DNA of 64,000 nucleotides from Lyngbya sp. CCAP 1446/10 (GCF_026130175.1 NZ_JAIGNI010000022.1:1-64000); one strand, 5' to 3'. Shown: positions 37,330 to 45,636, counted from the first letter of the stretch. Made by a program: numbers and translations. The notes: generated by a model from the letters alone, not told the origin.

Positions 37330-37545
37330 AGATTTTTCCTACTGTTTGCCCCAAAATACCCGATCGGCTCAGGTCGCCTGCGGTCGCTGCGAAACCCTTT
37401 GTACAATTTAAGTTACATCAGCGCTGACCTACCTTTCTATTTTGGAGCATCCAGCGGCCTGCTGGCGAGTCTAACTCGCCAATGGGCGTTCGGAAAACCC
37501 GCTAAGAAGCCTGCCGACAAAATTACCCAATCACCGTGCTGTCTA

Positions 37546-37902
37546 ATGCCTGAGTGTCCCCGCTGTCACCAACCTGTAGACTCCCGATCGATCGCCTGTG
37601 GGCACTGCAAAACCCCTCTCAAAGCTTTCGGTCATCCGGGTATCCCGCTTTATCGATCGGCATCCGCAGAATTTTTGTGCAATACCTGTATTTACCACGA
37701 AGACGACACCTGCAACTACCCGCAGCGTCCCCTCGCCAAAGAATGTACGCTTTATCACGACAAAGCCGAGCCACTTGTGCCACAGACTACCAATTACATC
37801 AGTGGCGGCCTGCCACAATCAATCAAAAATTGGTGTCAGCGAAATCTCGTTTGGTTGGCTTTATTTGGTTTAATTATTATTAGCATTGCCCTATCCATTT
37901 GA
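37546..37902 (+). CDS. zinc-ribbon protein with C-terminal membrane helix
   Basis: The 118 residues begin at ATG 37546 with a zinc ribbon, MPECPRCHQPVDSRSIACGHCKTPLKAFGHPG (Cys pairs C4/C7 and C18/C21). A second Cys cluster follows, FLCNTCIYHEDDTCNYPQRPLAKECTLY (about 46-73). One transmembrane helix at the C-terminus (about 99-117, LVWLALFGLIIISIALSI) makes it a tail-anchored protein. Upstream frame extension exists but lacks these features. No specific function is recognised; the first cluster probably binds zinc, and the second could too. Confidence 0.8.
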   Translation: MPECPRCHQPVDSRSIACGHCKTPLKAFGHPGIPLYRSASAEFLCNTCIYHEDDTCNYPQRPLAKECTLYHDKAEPLVPQTTNYISGGLPQSIKNWCQRNLVWLALFGLIIISIALSI

Positions 37903-38077
37903 TATAATTGTACCAAGTCTAGAATAGATACACACAAAATTTAGTAACAGGATTGAAAGCCTGTATTGCTTGTCCCCAAAATAGATTATACCTGCGGATG
38001 ACAATCTAAAATCGATAGATTGTATCTGCGGTTAACAATCTAAAATCGGAAATCTAAAATCGGAAATCGGAAATCCC

Positions 38078-38911
38078 ATGACTTCTACAATCATCCCAGA
38101 TTTACAAAAACCTCTTCCCGATCACACCCAATTACCAGAGTCAGACGGAACATTTGTGAAGAACTTTCAAGAACACCCCCAGAGCATAATTCTCACAGAT
38201 TCGATCGGGCCAATTTTGGAGCAGAGACATCCTGACGGACGATATGCGATCGGTCAAGACTGCGGCATCTACTGGCGAGAAACCGAACCCGCAGAAAAGG
38301 GTGCAGAAGCCCCGGACTGGTTCTATGTTCCCGGCGTACCAGCGAAAGTAAACGGTCAAACTCGCCGCTCCTACGTCCTATGGAAAGAGCATTTAGCTCC
38401 GTTAATTGCGATCGAATTTGCCTCCGGCAACGGCTCTGAGGAAAGAGACAAAACTCCTTTGTACAATGAAGCTGGAGAAGTACAAAACCCTGGCAAGTTC
38501 TGGGTTTATGAGCGCATCATCCACATACTTTTCTACGGCATTTTCGAGATAAAAACTAACAAGTTAGAAGTTTATCACTTGGCAGATGGCTGCTATCAAG
38601 AAATAGCTCCCAACGAGCGCGGGCATTATCCGATTGGGCCTTTAGGAGTGGAGTTGGGATTGTGGGAAGGCAGCTATCAGAATCAAACACAAATCTGGTT
38701 GCGGTGGTGGGATTTGGATGGTAATTTACTGCTGATTGGTTCGGAGCGAGCTGAAGTTGAAAAACACCGGGCAGAGCAAGCTGAGACTCAGTTAGAGCAA
38801 GTTGAGACTCAGTTAGAGCAAGTTGAGACTCAGTTAGAACAGGAGCGGCTGGAAAAACAGCGATTGCTCGATCGACTCCGAGCAGCAGGAATCGACCCTG
38901 ACAATGTATAA
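38078..38911 (+). CDS. Uma2 family nuclease-like protein with coiled-coil tail
   Basis: A long-form Uma2 (DUF820) protein of 277 residues. Core elements: LPESDGTFVKNFQEHPQ near the N-terminus, WFYVPGVP (about 81-88), LAPLIAIEFASGNGSEERD (about 106-124, acidic residue in the catalytic strand) and GKFWVYERIIHI. The C-terminal 55 residues form a coiled coil with a near-perfect 21-bp tandem repeat encoding ETQLEQV about three times (nucleotides about 38778-38840). This subgroup differs clearly from the short Uma2 at 2104. Activity is unproven for most members. Confidence 0.88.
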   Translation: MTSTIIPDLQKPLPDHTQLPESDGTFVKNFQEHPQSIILTDSIGPILEQRHPDGRYAIGQDCGIYWRETEPAEKGAEAPDWFYVPGVPAKVNGQTRRSYVLWKEHLAPLIAIEFASGNGSEERDKTPLYNEAGEVQNPGKFWVYERIIHILFYGIFEIKTNKLEVYHLADGCYQEIAPNERGHYPIGPLGVELGLWEGSYQNQTQIWLRWWDLDGNLLLIGSERAEVEKHRAEQAETQLEQVETQLEQVETQLEQERLEKQRLLDRLRAAGIDPDNV

Positions 38912-38935
38912 AAATTAGAAGACTAGGCGGTTGAA

Positions 38936-38947
38936 ACTGTTTCTAGA
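38936..38947 (-). repeat. dispersed hairpin repeat fragment, copy 5 (inverted)
   Basis: GGCGGTTGAAAC is the complement of the GTTTCAACCGCC half of the family core. It lies 25 bases after the Uma2 stop. Confidence 0.6.
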
Positions 38948-39003
38948 CAAACTCTCGTCCGAGCGAGGGACTGAAGAAGATCGCGTAATTTTAAGCGACC
39001 ATT

Positions 39004-39066
39004 CTTCAACCCGCGTCGGCGCGTGAGTGTTTGTGTAGGCGCGGTTTCAACCGTACGTCCGATCTC
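39004..39066 (+). repeat. dispersed hairpin repeat, copy 6 (long form)
   Basis: The core GCGGTTTCAACCGTA (39041-39055) is preceded by GTGTTTGTGTAG and followed by CGTCCGATCT, in the same order as the copies at 1927 and 40660. Confidence 0.75.
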
Positions 39067-39081
39067 ACAGCGGATTAATGC

Positions 39082-39342
39082 CTATTCGCCCGGAATATCA
39101 ATAACTTTTCGCGATCGGCGGACGATCAGAACGCTCACCACCTCACCAGACTTTGCTCCTCGCTGCAAGCGACTCCAATCACCGGCTTTAGCAAATCCCA
39201 ATTGGTGCAAGGTACTGATAGTTTGCAAAACCCCATCGCGGGAACCTGTCACCGCTACCCGCAATATCTCTTGTTCTGCCACTGCTGAGCCGTCATTCGG
39301 ACGATCGGAGTCCTCAGAATTAGGTAAAAATTCTTGTGCCAT
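39082..39342 (-). CDS. small conserved hypothetical protein, 86 aa
   Basis: No function recognised. I start it at the internal ATG 39342 (MAQEFLPNSEDSDRPND). A downstream ordered region, ILRVAVTGSRDGVLQTISTLHQLGFAKAGDWS then GEVVSVLIVRRSRKVIDIPG, has the beta-alpha-beta-beta pattern of a small single domain. The upstream part of the longer frame (Arg/Cys-rich) overlaps a GC-rich hairpin at about 39389-39420 and is unlikely to be coding. The gene is isolated. Confidence 0.65.
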   Translation of the reverse strand: MAQEFLPNSEDSDRPNDGSAVAEQEILRVAVTGSRDGVLQTISTLHQLGFAKAGDWSRLQRGAKSGEVVSVLIVRRSRKVIDIPGE

Positions 39343-39654
39343 GATATTCTCTCTTTGTTTTTGGGCTAGGAAAACCCAAAAACCCAGCCGCCCCGCGCAG
39401 TAACGAAAAGCAGGGCGGCCACAGCGAATGCTAAGATTCTCCATTAGGCCTCCAGACTGCTCGTATCAGTTTGGCGGTTAGCTGTCCGTTGCTGTTGTAG
39501 CAGCTTCGGGCGGAGCGAAGCGGAGGGAGTGCAACTAGATTTTCGGGCCGCCGGGTGCTTCCTTTAAGCAAAGCAACCCATACCACAGAGCATATCCACA
39601 TTGTGTCCCTGCCGTCAAGATGTTACTTGAAAAAGATAAATTAAGAATTTTGGC

Positions 39655-40620
39655 ATGAATTACGTATTTGGCATCGACGGCGGCGGGACTAAAACTATCT
39701 GCATCTTAATGGACGAAAATAGCGTTGTTTTGGGACGTGGCGAAGCAGGGCCGTCAAATTATCAAACGCTGGGAATTGAGAAAGCCAAAGAATCAATTCA
39801 ATTGGCGATCGAACGAGCAGTTATATCTGCTAAAATAGAGCCAAATGTCAATCTCAACATAGAAGCAATTTGTCTGGGACTAGCAGGCGTGGCGCGTCCC
39901 AAAGATCTTGAAATAGTGCAGTTGATAGTGCAGAATTTGCAGTTGACGAATACTTTGCCAATAACCCGATCGCTCTTACCGAGAAATATCGTAATTTGCA
40001 GCGATTGCGCGATCGCACTTGTTGGCGGCACAGGCCATTCAGTAGGTATCGCGGTTATTGCTGGAACTGGTTCGATTATTTTCGGGCAAAACCGTCAAGG
40101 CAAAACTAAACGAGTCGGCGGTTGGGGATATATTTTAGGCGATGAAGGTAGCGGATATGACATCGCCGTTGGTGGTTTGCAAGCTGCTTTGAAGTTCTAC
40201 GATGGACGCGGAGAGTTTACCGCGCTGGCGGAAAAATTTCAAACGCATTTAGGCTTAAATCACCTAGAAGAATTGGTAGATGTCGTTTACAGGCGCGGTT
40301 GGGGAGTCAAAGAGATTGCAGCTTTAGCGCCGATTGTCGATCGAGCCGCAGCATTGGGCGATCGTGTCGCTGACGGCATTATTAATCGTGCTGTGGCAGA
40401 ATTGACATTTTCCACAAAAACAGCCATTTCAGCGCTATTTAGACCAACAGAAGAATTTGAAATTGTTATGATCGGAGGTGTGTGGGGTGGCGAGGCTAAT
40501 TTTCGGGGTAGGTTTGAAAGTGCCATAAGTGCGATCGCCCCGAATGCTAAGGTAATTTTGCCCCGATCCGAACCAGCTTTCGGTGCTGGATTGTTAGCCT
40601 TAAACGCTCTCAAAAATTAA
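39655..40620 (+). CDS. BadF/BadG/BcrA/BcrD-type ATPase, N-acetylglucosamine-kinase-like
   Basis: ASKHA-fold sugar kinase-like protein of 321 residues. The phosphate-1 loop is FGIDGGGTKTICILMD (about residues 4-19). A phosphate-2-type segment lies in IAGTGSIIFGQNR (about 134-146), followed by GGWGYILGDEGSGYDIAVGGL (about 155-175), typical of N-acetylglucosamine kinases. The C-terminal adenosine motif is IVMIGGVWGGEANFRGRF. The likely reaction is ATP-dependent phosphorylation of an amino sugar, perhaps in cell-wall recycling, by family analogy. It starts at ATG 39655. Confidence 0.88.
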   Translation: MNYVFGIDGGGTKTICILMDENSVVLGRGEAGPSNYQTLGIEKAKESIQLAIERAVISAKIEPNVNLNIEAICLGLAGVARPKDLEIVQLIVQNLQLTNTLPITRSLLPRNIVICSDCAIALVGGTGHSVGIAVIAGTGSIIFGQNRQGKTKRVGGWGYILGDEGSGYDIAVGGLQAALKFYDGRGEFTALAEKFQTHLGLNHLEELVDVVYRRGWGVKEIAALAPIVDRAAALGDRVADGIINRAVAELTFSTKTAISALFRPTEEFEIVMIGGVWGGEANFRGRFESAISAIAPNAKVILPRSEPAFGAGLLALNALKN

Positions 40621-40629
40621 GAAGACCGG

Positions 40630-40644
40630 GCGGTTTCAACCGTA
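40630..40644 (+). repeat. dispersed hairpin repeat, copy 7 (core)
   Basis: GCGGTTTCAACCGTA followed by CGTCCC, nearly identical to the end of copy 6 at 39041. It begins nine bases after the sugar-kinase-like gene. Confidence 0.75.
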
Positions 40645-40659
40645 CGTCCCATCTTATCT

Positions 40660-40713
40660 TGAGTCCGCGGAGGCGGACATTGTTTGTGTAGACGCGGTTT
40701 CAACCACCGTCTT
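40660..40713 (+). repeat. dispersed hairpin repeat, copy 8 (long form)
   Basis: The CGCGGAGGCGGACATTG lead, TTTGTGTAGAC and core GCGGTTTCAACCACC (40694-40708) are followed by GTCTT. It is the closest match to the copy at 1927-1986. Confidence 0.75.
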
Positions 40714-40928
40714 GATTGTTTATCTACCTTATCTTCCCGATCGCCCCAATCCGGTCGATTTTCGAGATTTTGCCAAAATTTAAAATTCTTGATTATCTAC
40801 CTTATCTTCCCAACTTGCAGAATTCCCACCTGCCATCATTAAAACATCACATGAATCCGAAACCACAAACAGATTTAGCAGTAGTACATTCCTAAGTAAA
40901 ACAAAACCAAAGCAAGGAGACAAATTAT

Positions 40929-41585
40929 ATGATTACTTCTCAAACATGGCGTTCAGCAACAGCAGCAATCCTCGCAGCGGGCATTACAGTTGCAACCAGC
41001 GCGCCGCTGGTGGTAGCTACTCCGGCCGAAGCTCAACAACGAATTTCACAATTTGATAGCATCCGAATTCCATCGGGTACTGTAATTCAAGTGAGCTACG
41101 AAAAAAAGAAAATTGTTGTCACCCCCGATGAAACTTCACCTTTAACATTAACAGTAGCGCGAGATATCCGCACAGATCAAGGAAGAGTATTAATCCCCGC
41201 GGGTAGCCAGATTGTCGGGGAATTGCGACCTGTTAGAAGGGGCAATCAAAGGGGTACTCAATTTGTTGCCAGCGAGTTAATTGTCAGCCGCCGCCAACGC
41301 TATCGGATTGATGGCTATTCGGGAATTATTACCAGAACCGAAAGAGTGCAAAAAGGTGCTGGAACAGGTTCGGTTGCGCAAGGTGCAGCATTGGGCGCGG
41401 CAGCAGCAGCAGCGCTAGCAGGCATTACCGGCGACAAAGCAATCGCCACTGAAGAAGTATTGGGCGGCGCTGGAATCGGCGCATTAGCCGGAGTATTGTT
41501 GGGGCGGCGCAGCGTTGACGTGATCGTGATTCGCCCGGAACAAGATTTGGCAGTGAGATTGCGATCGGACATCGTGCTGCGGTAA
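40929..41585 (+). CDS. conserved exported protein with glycine-zipper-like segment
   Basis: The 218-residue protein has a signal peptide (hydrophobic about 11-35, likely cleavage after PAEA-Q near 36). A beta-rich domain follows (RIPSGTVIQVSYEKKKIVV; LIPAGSQIVGELRPV; FVASELIVSRRQRYRIDGYSG). A Gly/Ala-rich hydrophobic segment comes next (about 147-195, GSVAQGAALGAAAAAALAG and LGGAGIGALAGVLLG) with glycine-zipper spacing that could insert in a membrane. It ends in a short strand (VIVIRPEQDLAVRLRSD). The 'value must be set by a default plus protective range' layout resembles VirB10/TrbI-like beta domains, but I would not assign that. AAGGAGACAA precedes the ATG. Confidence 0.8.
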   Translation: MITSQTWRSATAAILAAGITVATSAPLVVATPAEAQQRISQFDSIRIPSGTVIQVSYEKKKIVVTPDETSPLTLTVARDIRTDQGRVLIPAGSQIVGELRPVRRGNQRGTQFVASELIVSRRQRYRIDGYSGIITRTERVQKGAGTGSVAQGAALGAAAAAALAGITGDKAIATEEVLGGAGIGALAGVLLGRRSVDVIVIRPEQDLAVRLRSDIVLR

Positions 41586-41622
41586 TATTGGAATCTTCCG
41601 ATTAATTATTTGCAGTAAAACA

Positions 41623-42090
41623 TTGTCGATCGCTAACTTGTGGTCTCCCGATAATTGGCTAGGCATACTATTAAGGTTGTGTCTGGCCATGTTTGTTGGC
41701 GGAATGATTGGATGGGAGCGCCAACTCAGACACAAACCAGCGGGTTTGAGAACTCATATGCTCGTAAGTATGGGCTCGGCACTGTTTGTTTTAATACCGT
41801 TGGCAATAGGTAAAAATGAAAACGAACGAGATGCTATAGAGCGCGTAATTCAAGGCATTGCTGCCGGAGTTGGATTTTTGGGAGGTGGAGAAATCCTGCG
41901 GGAATGTCAGCAGGAAGTAGGCAAACCAGAAGTTCACGGGCTTACCTCTGCCGCCGCTATTTGGGTATCAGCAGCCTTAGGAACGGCGGCAGGATGCGGG
42001 TTGTGGCAACTTTCATTAATTGGCGCTTTCATGTCGCTGTTTGTTTTGAGAGTAATTAAAGAGTTGGAGCGTCGGAGTCGTCGGAAATAG
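41623..42090 (+). CDS. MgtC/SapB family membrane protein
   Basis: The 155-residue protein has four or five transmembrane helices. Family signature: LAMFVGGMIGWERQLRHKPAGLRTHMLVSMGSALF (about 20-54), with the conserved Glu-Arg and Arg-Thr-His pairs. IQGIAAGVGFLGGGEIL (about 79-95) and GLTSAAAIWVSAALGTAAGCG (about 109-129) complete it. It lacks the cytoplasmic C-terminal domain of Salmonella MgtC. Relatives have been linked to Mg2+ limitation or ATP-synthase control; the role in cyanobacteria is unclear. It lies 37 bases after the exported protein gene and may be co-transcribed with it. Confidence 0.92.
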   Translation: MSIANLWSPDNWLGILLRLCLAMFVGGMIGWERQLRHKPAGLRTHMLVSMGSALFVLIPLAIGKNENERDAIERVIQGIAAGVGFLGGGEILRECQQEVGKPEVHGLTSAAAIWVSAALGTAAGCGLWQLSLIGAFMSLFVLRVIKELERRSRRK

Positions 42091-42181
42091 TTTCAGTTAA
42101 AATCGCGTGGCAATCGGACTCTTTGGCAGCAGTTGAAACTGACAGATATAGCCTTTCTCAGAAAGATCAGGTACGCGAACG

Positions 42182-42254
42182 GCATAGGGCATAGGGCATA
42201 GGGCATAGGGCATAGGGCATAGGGCATAGGGCATAGGGCATAGGGCATAAGGCA
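42182..42254. repeat. GCATAGG heptamer tandem repeat
   Basis: About ten heptamers of the type GCATAGG in the spacer between MgtC and the next gene. This is another STRR type. Confidence 0.92.
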
Positions 42255-42375
42255 TAGAGCATACCTCACAACGCTTGAGAACCGCTATAAGAATTAGCAG
42301 AAACCTAATTTATAATATTATTTGGTTTTTGGGCAGAATCAATGTCTATCCAGCCCAAAAACTGAATAAACAGGA

Positions 42376-42588
42376 TTAGTTTTTATCATAAATGTTGGAC
42401 AATTTTATCGATTCCAAAGACTCTTGCCGCACGCGACCCGCCATCGCAGCTAGCTGCAAACTCATAAAAGCATTCAAATCTTCCAAATCACATTTGGCTG
42501 AGGAAAAACTCTGCTGCATTTCATTTTCTGCTTCCAAACTCAGATATCCAGCGGCAATAGCTTGTTGTACAACTTCACGAATCAGCAT
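42376..42588 (-). CDS. small conserved cyanobacterial protein, paralogue A
   Basis: About 70 residues from ATG 42588 (MLIREVVQQAIAAGYLSLEAEN). No named function. It is homologous to the next gene upstream: both share a 'LIR-x5-QA-x3-GYL-L-EAEN' helix, then 'KxDLEDLNAFM-LQLAAM-G-V-QES'. The whole chain looks helical, with no signal peptide. AAGGA lies about 12 nt before the ATG. The pair is probably an operon, with 50 bases between the genes. Confidence 0.78.
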   Translation of the reverse strand: MLIREVVQQAIAAGYLSLEAENEMQQSFSSAKCDLEDLNAFMSLQLAAMAGRVRQESLESIKLSNIYDKN

Positions 42589-42638
42589 GATCAAAATGTT
42601 CCTTACTAAAATTCCAGGTGTCAAAAGCTAAATAATTA

Positions 42639-42869
42639 CTAACAGGAAGTTTCCGAGGCTGTCTCGCCAAACATTTCAAATTGTTTGAGCTCGCGAGACT
42701 CTTGTTTTACCAAGCCCGACATGGCTGCTAGTTGCAAATTCATAAAAGCATTTAAGTCTTCCAAGTCATACTTGGTGGTAGTTAACATCCGCCGCAGTTG
42801 ATTTTCGGCTTCAAGAGTTAAATAACCTAGGCTCAGAGCTTGTTGAGCGAGATCGCGAATCAGTACCAT
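42639..42869 (-). CDS. small conserved cyanobacterial protein, paralogue B
   Basis: About 76 residues from ATG 42869 (MVLIRDLAQQALSLGYLTLEAEN), preceded by GGGAAG at a good ribosome-binding distance. It shares KYDLEDLNAFMNLQLAAMSG and the VKQESRE end with its downstream neighbour, so the two arose by duplication. The C-terminus differs (QFEMFGETASETSC, with a terminal Cys). A regulatory or scaffold role is a guess I do not make. Confidence 0.78.
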   Translation of the reverse strand: MVLIRDLAQQALSLGYLTLEAENQLRRMLTTTKYDLEDLNAFMNLQLAAMSGLVKQESRELKQFEMFGETASETSC

Positions 42870-43035
42870 AACACTTCCCAGTTTTATTTGTTGAATAGCC
42901 TCAGTATCAACGGTTTTCACTGACTCCGCAGTGACGGCTATTGCTCAATTTGTGTGACATTTTTAATGGCCGGCCGTGACAGCCGGACTCCCAAACTGTG
43001 ACTAAGTGTTTGTACGGGTGTGACGGAGATCACGC

Positions 43036-43145
43036 GGGGGAGTGGAAGAGGGGGAAATGGGGAGTGGAAGAGGGGGAAATGGGGAGTGCGGGAGATGGAA
43101 AAATATTCCCTCTTCCGTCTTCCCTCTTCCTTCTTCCTTCTACCT
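43036..43145. repeat. purine-rich repeat block before the ChW-repeat gene
   Basis: Two near-identical copies of a GTGGAAGAGGGGGAAATGGG unit (about 43039-43085) precede TTCCTTC-type heptamers (about 43108-43145). The same G/A-rich type appears in frame inside the PKS gene at about 51838-51880. Confidence 0.85.
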
Positions 43146-43216
43146 TCAGAAGCCTTCTACCTTCAGAAGACGCTCACCGTCTATAATCATCAAGTTAAAT
43201 ATTTACGGCAAGACCT

Positions 43217-44965
43217 ATGGAAGCAGCACATAAAGATTTGTTACAACAAATAGCCAGATTATCGGAAACTTATGGTAATTTAGCCGATCGACTATCCCAA
43301 GCAGCCAAACAACTGCAAGACTCCGGCCTTCCTCTCTCCGACAGCTTACTGCAAGAAGTCGCCACCTACAGCCGAAACTTTGCAGAAGTCCAAAAACAAG
43401 CTCTCCAACTCAATAAATCTGCCCTCACCCCAGGGGAAATTACTTCCCTCAAAGACATTCAAAACTTAGTCGAGAGTGCCGCAGCTTCCGTAGGTAAAGC
43501 AGAAATTCGCGACGCGGCTTTGAAAGTGCTCGATCGAGTATTGGCGATCGCCCACCGTGAACAAAACGACTTCGCGCCCTTACAATCAGTTCATGGCAAA
43601 GCCCGCGAACTGCACCGCGCCATCTCGGAATCAGCCCCAACTCAACTGCATTCCGACGCAGAATCCTTAATCAGCGGCAAACACCCAGTTGCAGCAGTGC
43701 TCGCACTGGTGGAACAGCAAGACAAACTAGATGATGAACAATGGGTTATCCTCGAAGAAACAGTCAGCGCCGCTTTTGGCAAACAAATAGCCGTCGCCAT
43801 TTCCAGAGGCAAATTAACCATTACTGAGATGGTAAAAGCAGCACCGGCTAAAGTCGAACCCGCATTTAAAACAGCGCCCGAACCCAAAATCAGCGCCGAA
43901 CCCTTGCCTGAAGTGATTATCATCCCGTCGGGAAATGTCGCGCCGAAACAAGTTACAGTTGCACCACAAATCCAAATTTTGGAATCCCCCGCCGCGACGG
44001 CCCCCATGCACGAGGTGATTATTGTTCCTAGCGTGGAAGTACCTAAATCCCTGCAAACAACCGGCTCCGGCAACATTGTCTTTGGGGCACCTCGCGACAT
44101 TCAACAAGCGCCTGTAGAGGGCGGTTTGGGATTGAAAGTGTTGGCGCATATTCAAGGAATTGGCGATCGAACTTTCGGTGCTCAAGAATACGCCGGCACT
44201 AAAGCTCAAGGGCGGCGCGTCGAAGGATTTCTGATTAATATCGAGCCACCAATTGCCGGCTTAACAGTCGAGTACATGGCTCACGTCGAAGGTGTTGGCG
44301 ATACTCCTTGGATTAGCGAAGGGGAATTAGCGGGTTTTCGGGGTCAAGCGAAACGAATTGAAGGATTTGCCGTGCGGTTGAGCGGGCCGCAAGCTGATAA
44401 GTATGACGTATTTTATAGCGCTCACATTCAGAATATCGGCGACACCGATGTGTCCTCCAACGGCGATTATTGCGGCACTCGCGGCAAAGGTTTGAGAATT
44501 GAGGGCATCAAAGTTTGGATCGCGCCGTCTGCGAGTTCTCAAGTTGCGGCGCCTGTGGGTTTAAAAGTGTTGGCGCATATTCAAGGAATTGGCGATCGCA
44601 CTTTTAGCGATAAAGAATACGCCGGTACAAAAGCTCAAGGCCGCCGCGTCGAAGGATTTCAAATTAAAATAGATCCTCCGACTGCCGGTTTAAATTTGCA
44701 GTACATGGCTCACGTTGAAGGAGTTGGCGATACTCCTTGGATCTCGGAAGGGGATATCGCCGGTTTCCGGGGTAAAGCTAAGCGAATTGAAGGATTTGCT
44801 GCGCGGCTGACTGGCCCACAAGCTGATAAGTACGATGTATCTTACACCGCTCATATTCAAAATGTGGGCGATACTCCTGTTACTTCTAACGGTCAATATT
44901 GCGGCACTCGCGGCAAAGGTTTGAGGGTTGAAGGGATGACGGTTTGGGTTGAGCCGAAAGCGTAA
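43217..44965 (+). CDS. cytoplasmic protein with six ChW-like (hydrophobic-W) repeats
   Basis: A 582-residue protein. Residues 1-200 are helical with no signal peptide (MEAAHKDLLQQIARLSETYGN). A Pro/Ala-rich linker with two 'EVIIIPSGNV/EVIIVPSVEV' strands follows (about 210-300). Two tandem triplets come next (about 305-435 and 448-578), separated by a 143-residue (429-bp) period. Each triplet has three ~43-residue repeats built like the clostridial hydrophobic-W domain: 'Y-x-AH-x-x-x-x-GD-x-x-W/F/V-x-S-x-G-x-x-x-G-x-x-G-x-x-R-I/V-EG'. The clearest is VEYMAHVEGVGDTPWISEGE. Only the second repeat in each triplet keeps the namesake Trp. Function unknown; a carbohydrate- or surface-binding role is known for clostridial members. 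Confidence 0.85.
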   Translation: MEAAHKDLLQQIARLSETYGNLADRLSQAAKQLQDSGLPLSDSLLQEVATYSRNFAEVQKQALQLNKSALTPGEITSLKDIQNLVESAAASVGKAEIRDAALKVLDRVLAIAHREQNDFAPLQSVHGKARELHRAISESAPTQLHSDAESLISGKHPVAAVLALVEQQDKLDDEQWVILEETVSAAFGKQIAVAISRGKLTITEMVKAAPAKVEPAFKTAPEPKISAEPLPEVIIIPSGNVAPKQVTVAPQIQILESPAATAPMHEVIIVPSVEVPKSLQTTGSGNIVFGAPRDIQQAPVEGGLGLKVLAHIQGIGDRTFGAQEYAGTKAQGRRVEGFLINIEPPIAGLTVEYMAHVEGVGDTPWISEGELAGFRGQAKRIEGFAVRLSGPQADKYDVFYSAHIQNIGDTDVSSNGDYCGTRGKGLRIEGIKVWIAPSASSQVAAPVGLKVLAHIQGIGDRTFSDKEYAGTKAQGRRVEGFQIKIDPPTAGLNLQYMAHVEGVGDTPWISEGDIAGFRGKAKRIEGFAARLTGPQADKYDVSYTAHIQNVGDTPVTSNGQYCGTRGKGLRVEGMTVWVEPKA

Positions 44966-45636
44966 AAACTTAGGTTTATTGTTATCCAAGAAATTTGAGA
45001 AACCAGGTTTATTCCTGAATTTTTGGTACTAACCGAACTTTGTCGCAGAAACCCGGTTTTTGGCCACCCAACGACTCTGAGAAACCGGGTTTCTTCCTAT
45101 ATTGTTGGTACTCCACCGAATTTGTTGGAGAAACCCGGTTTCTGGGCACCCACGACTCTGAGAAACCGGGTTTCTTCCTATATTGTTGTTACTCCACCAA
45201 ATTTGTCGTAGAAACCCGGTTTCTGGGCACCCAACGAATTTCAGAAGCCTGGTTTAGCAGGCAGTTAATAACGTCGCAAAATTTACCCTCGGCTGCGGAA
45301 AACACCGACATCGAATCGATCGACAATAAATCGCAAATAATAGGACTCGACTTGTGAAATCGATATTTTTACTGTGGCTGCATCCTATGTAATTATACGG
45401 TTGCGAAACGGTAGACGCTAGGCATAGAATGTATTTGTAGGTTGAATATGTGTGAGTTGACAGGAGGGTAAAATTTGAGTTAGCCTCGGTTGGTAGAATA
45501 AAAATTTATTTACAGTAAAAAACACAACATTCAGATGCTGGCGATCGCGCTTTTGCCTGAATGGTTAATTAAAAGAAGTCTTAAAAATTCCGTTACACTT
45601 GTTCCTAAGTTTTTAGTTCAATACTCGCAGGTAAGT
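44966..45636. other. repeat-filled region upstream of the NRPS/PKS locus
   Basis: No gene supported. Bases 44997-45255 are an 81-bp tandem repeat. Bases 45256-45636 are mostly unique. TTGACAGGAGGGTAAAATTTG at about 45456 has promoter-like and ribosome-binding-like parts but does not align with a start. The NRPS promoter should lie here. Open frames at 45023-45357 are products of the repeat. Confidence 0.7.
44997..45255. repeat. 81-bp tandem repeat built on the GAAACCCGGTTTC palindrome
   Basis: Units start at 44997, 45079 and 45160, with a partial fourth at about 45242. Each unit has GAGAAACCGGGTTTCTTCC, a variable TTGGTACTCCACCGAATTTG middle and AGAAACCCGGTTTCTGGGCACCC. Single copies of the palindrome occur at about 16891, 22726 and 36058. 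Confidence 0.9.

Larger units (their letters stand above)
40621..40928. other. intergenic region rich in repeats
   Basis: No gene seen. It has two dispersed hairpin copies (cores 40630-40644 and 40694-40708, the latter a long form from about 40660). It also has a direct repeat of TATCTACCTTATCTTCCC at about 40719 and 40794. AAGGAGACAA just before 40929 is a good ribosome-binding site for the next gene. Confidence 0.75.

Noticed and set aside
45023-45357. Two overlapping open frames with repeated peptides
   Set aside because: They are translations of the 81-bp tandem repeat and have no independent support.
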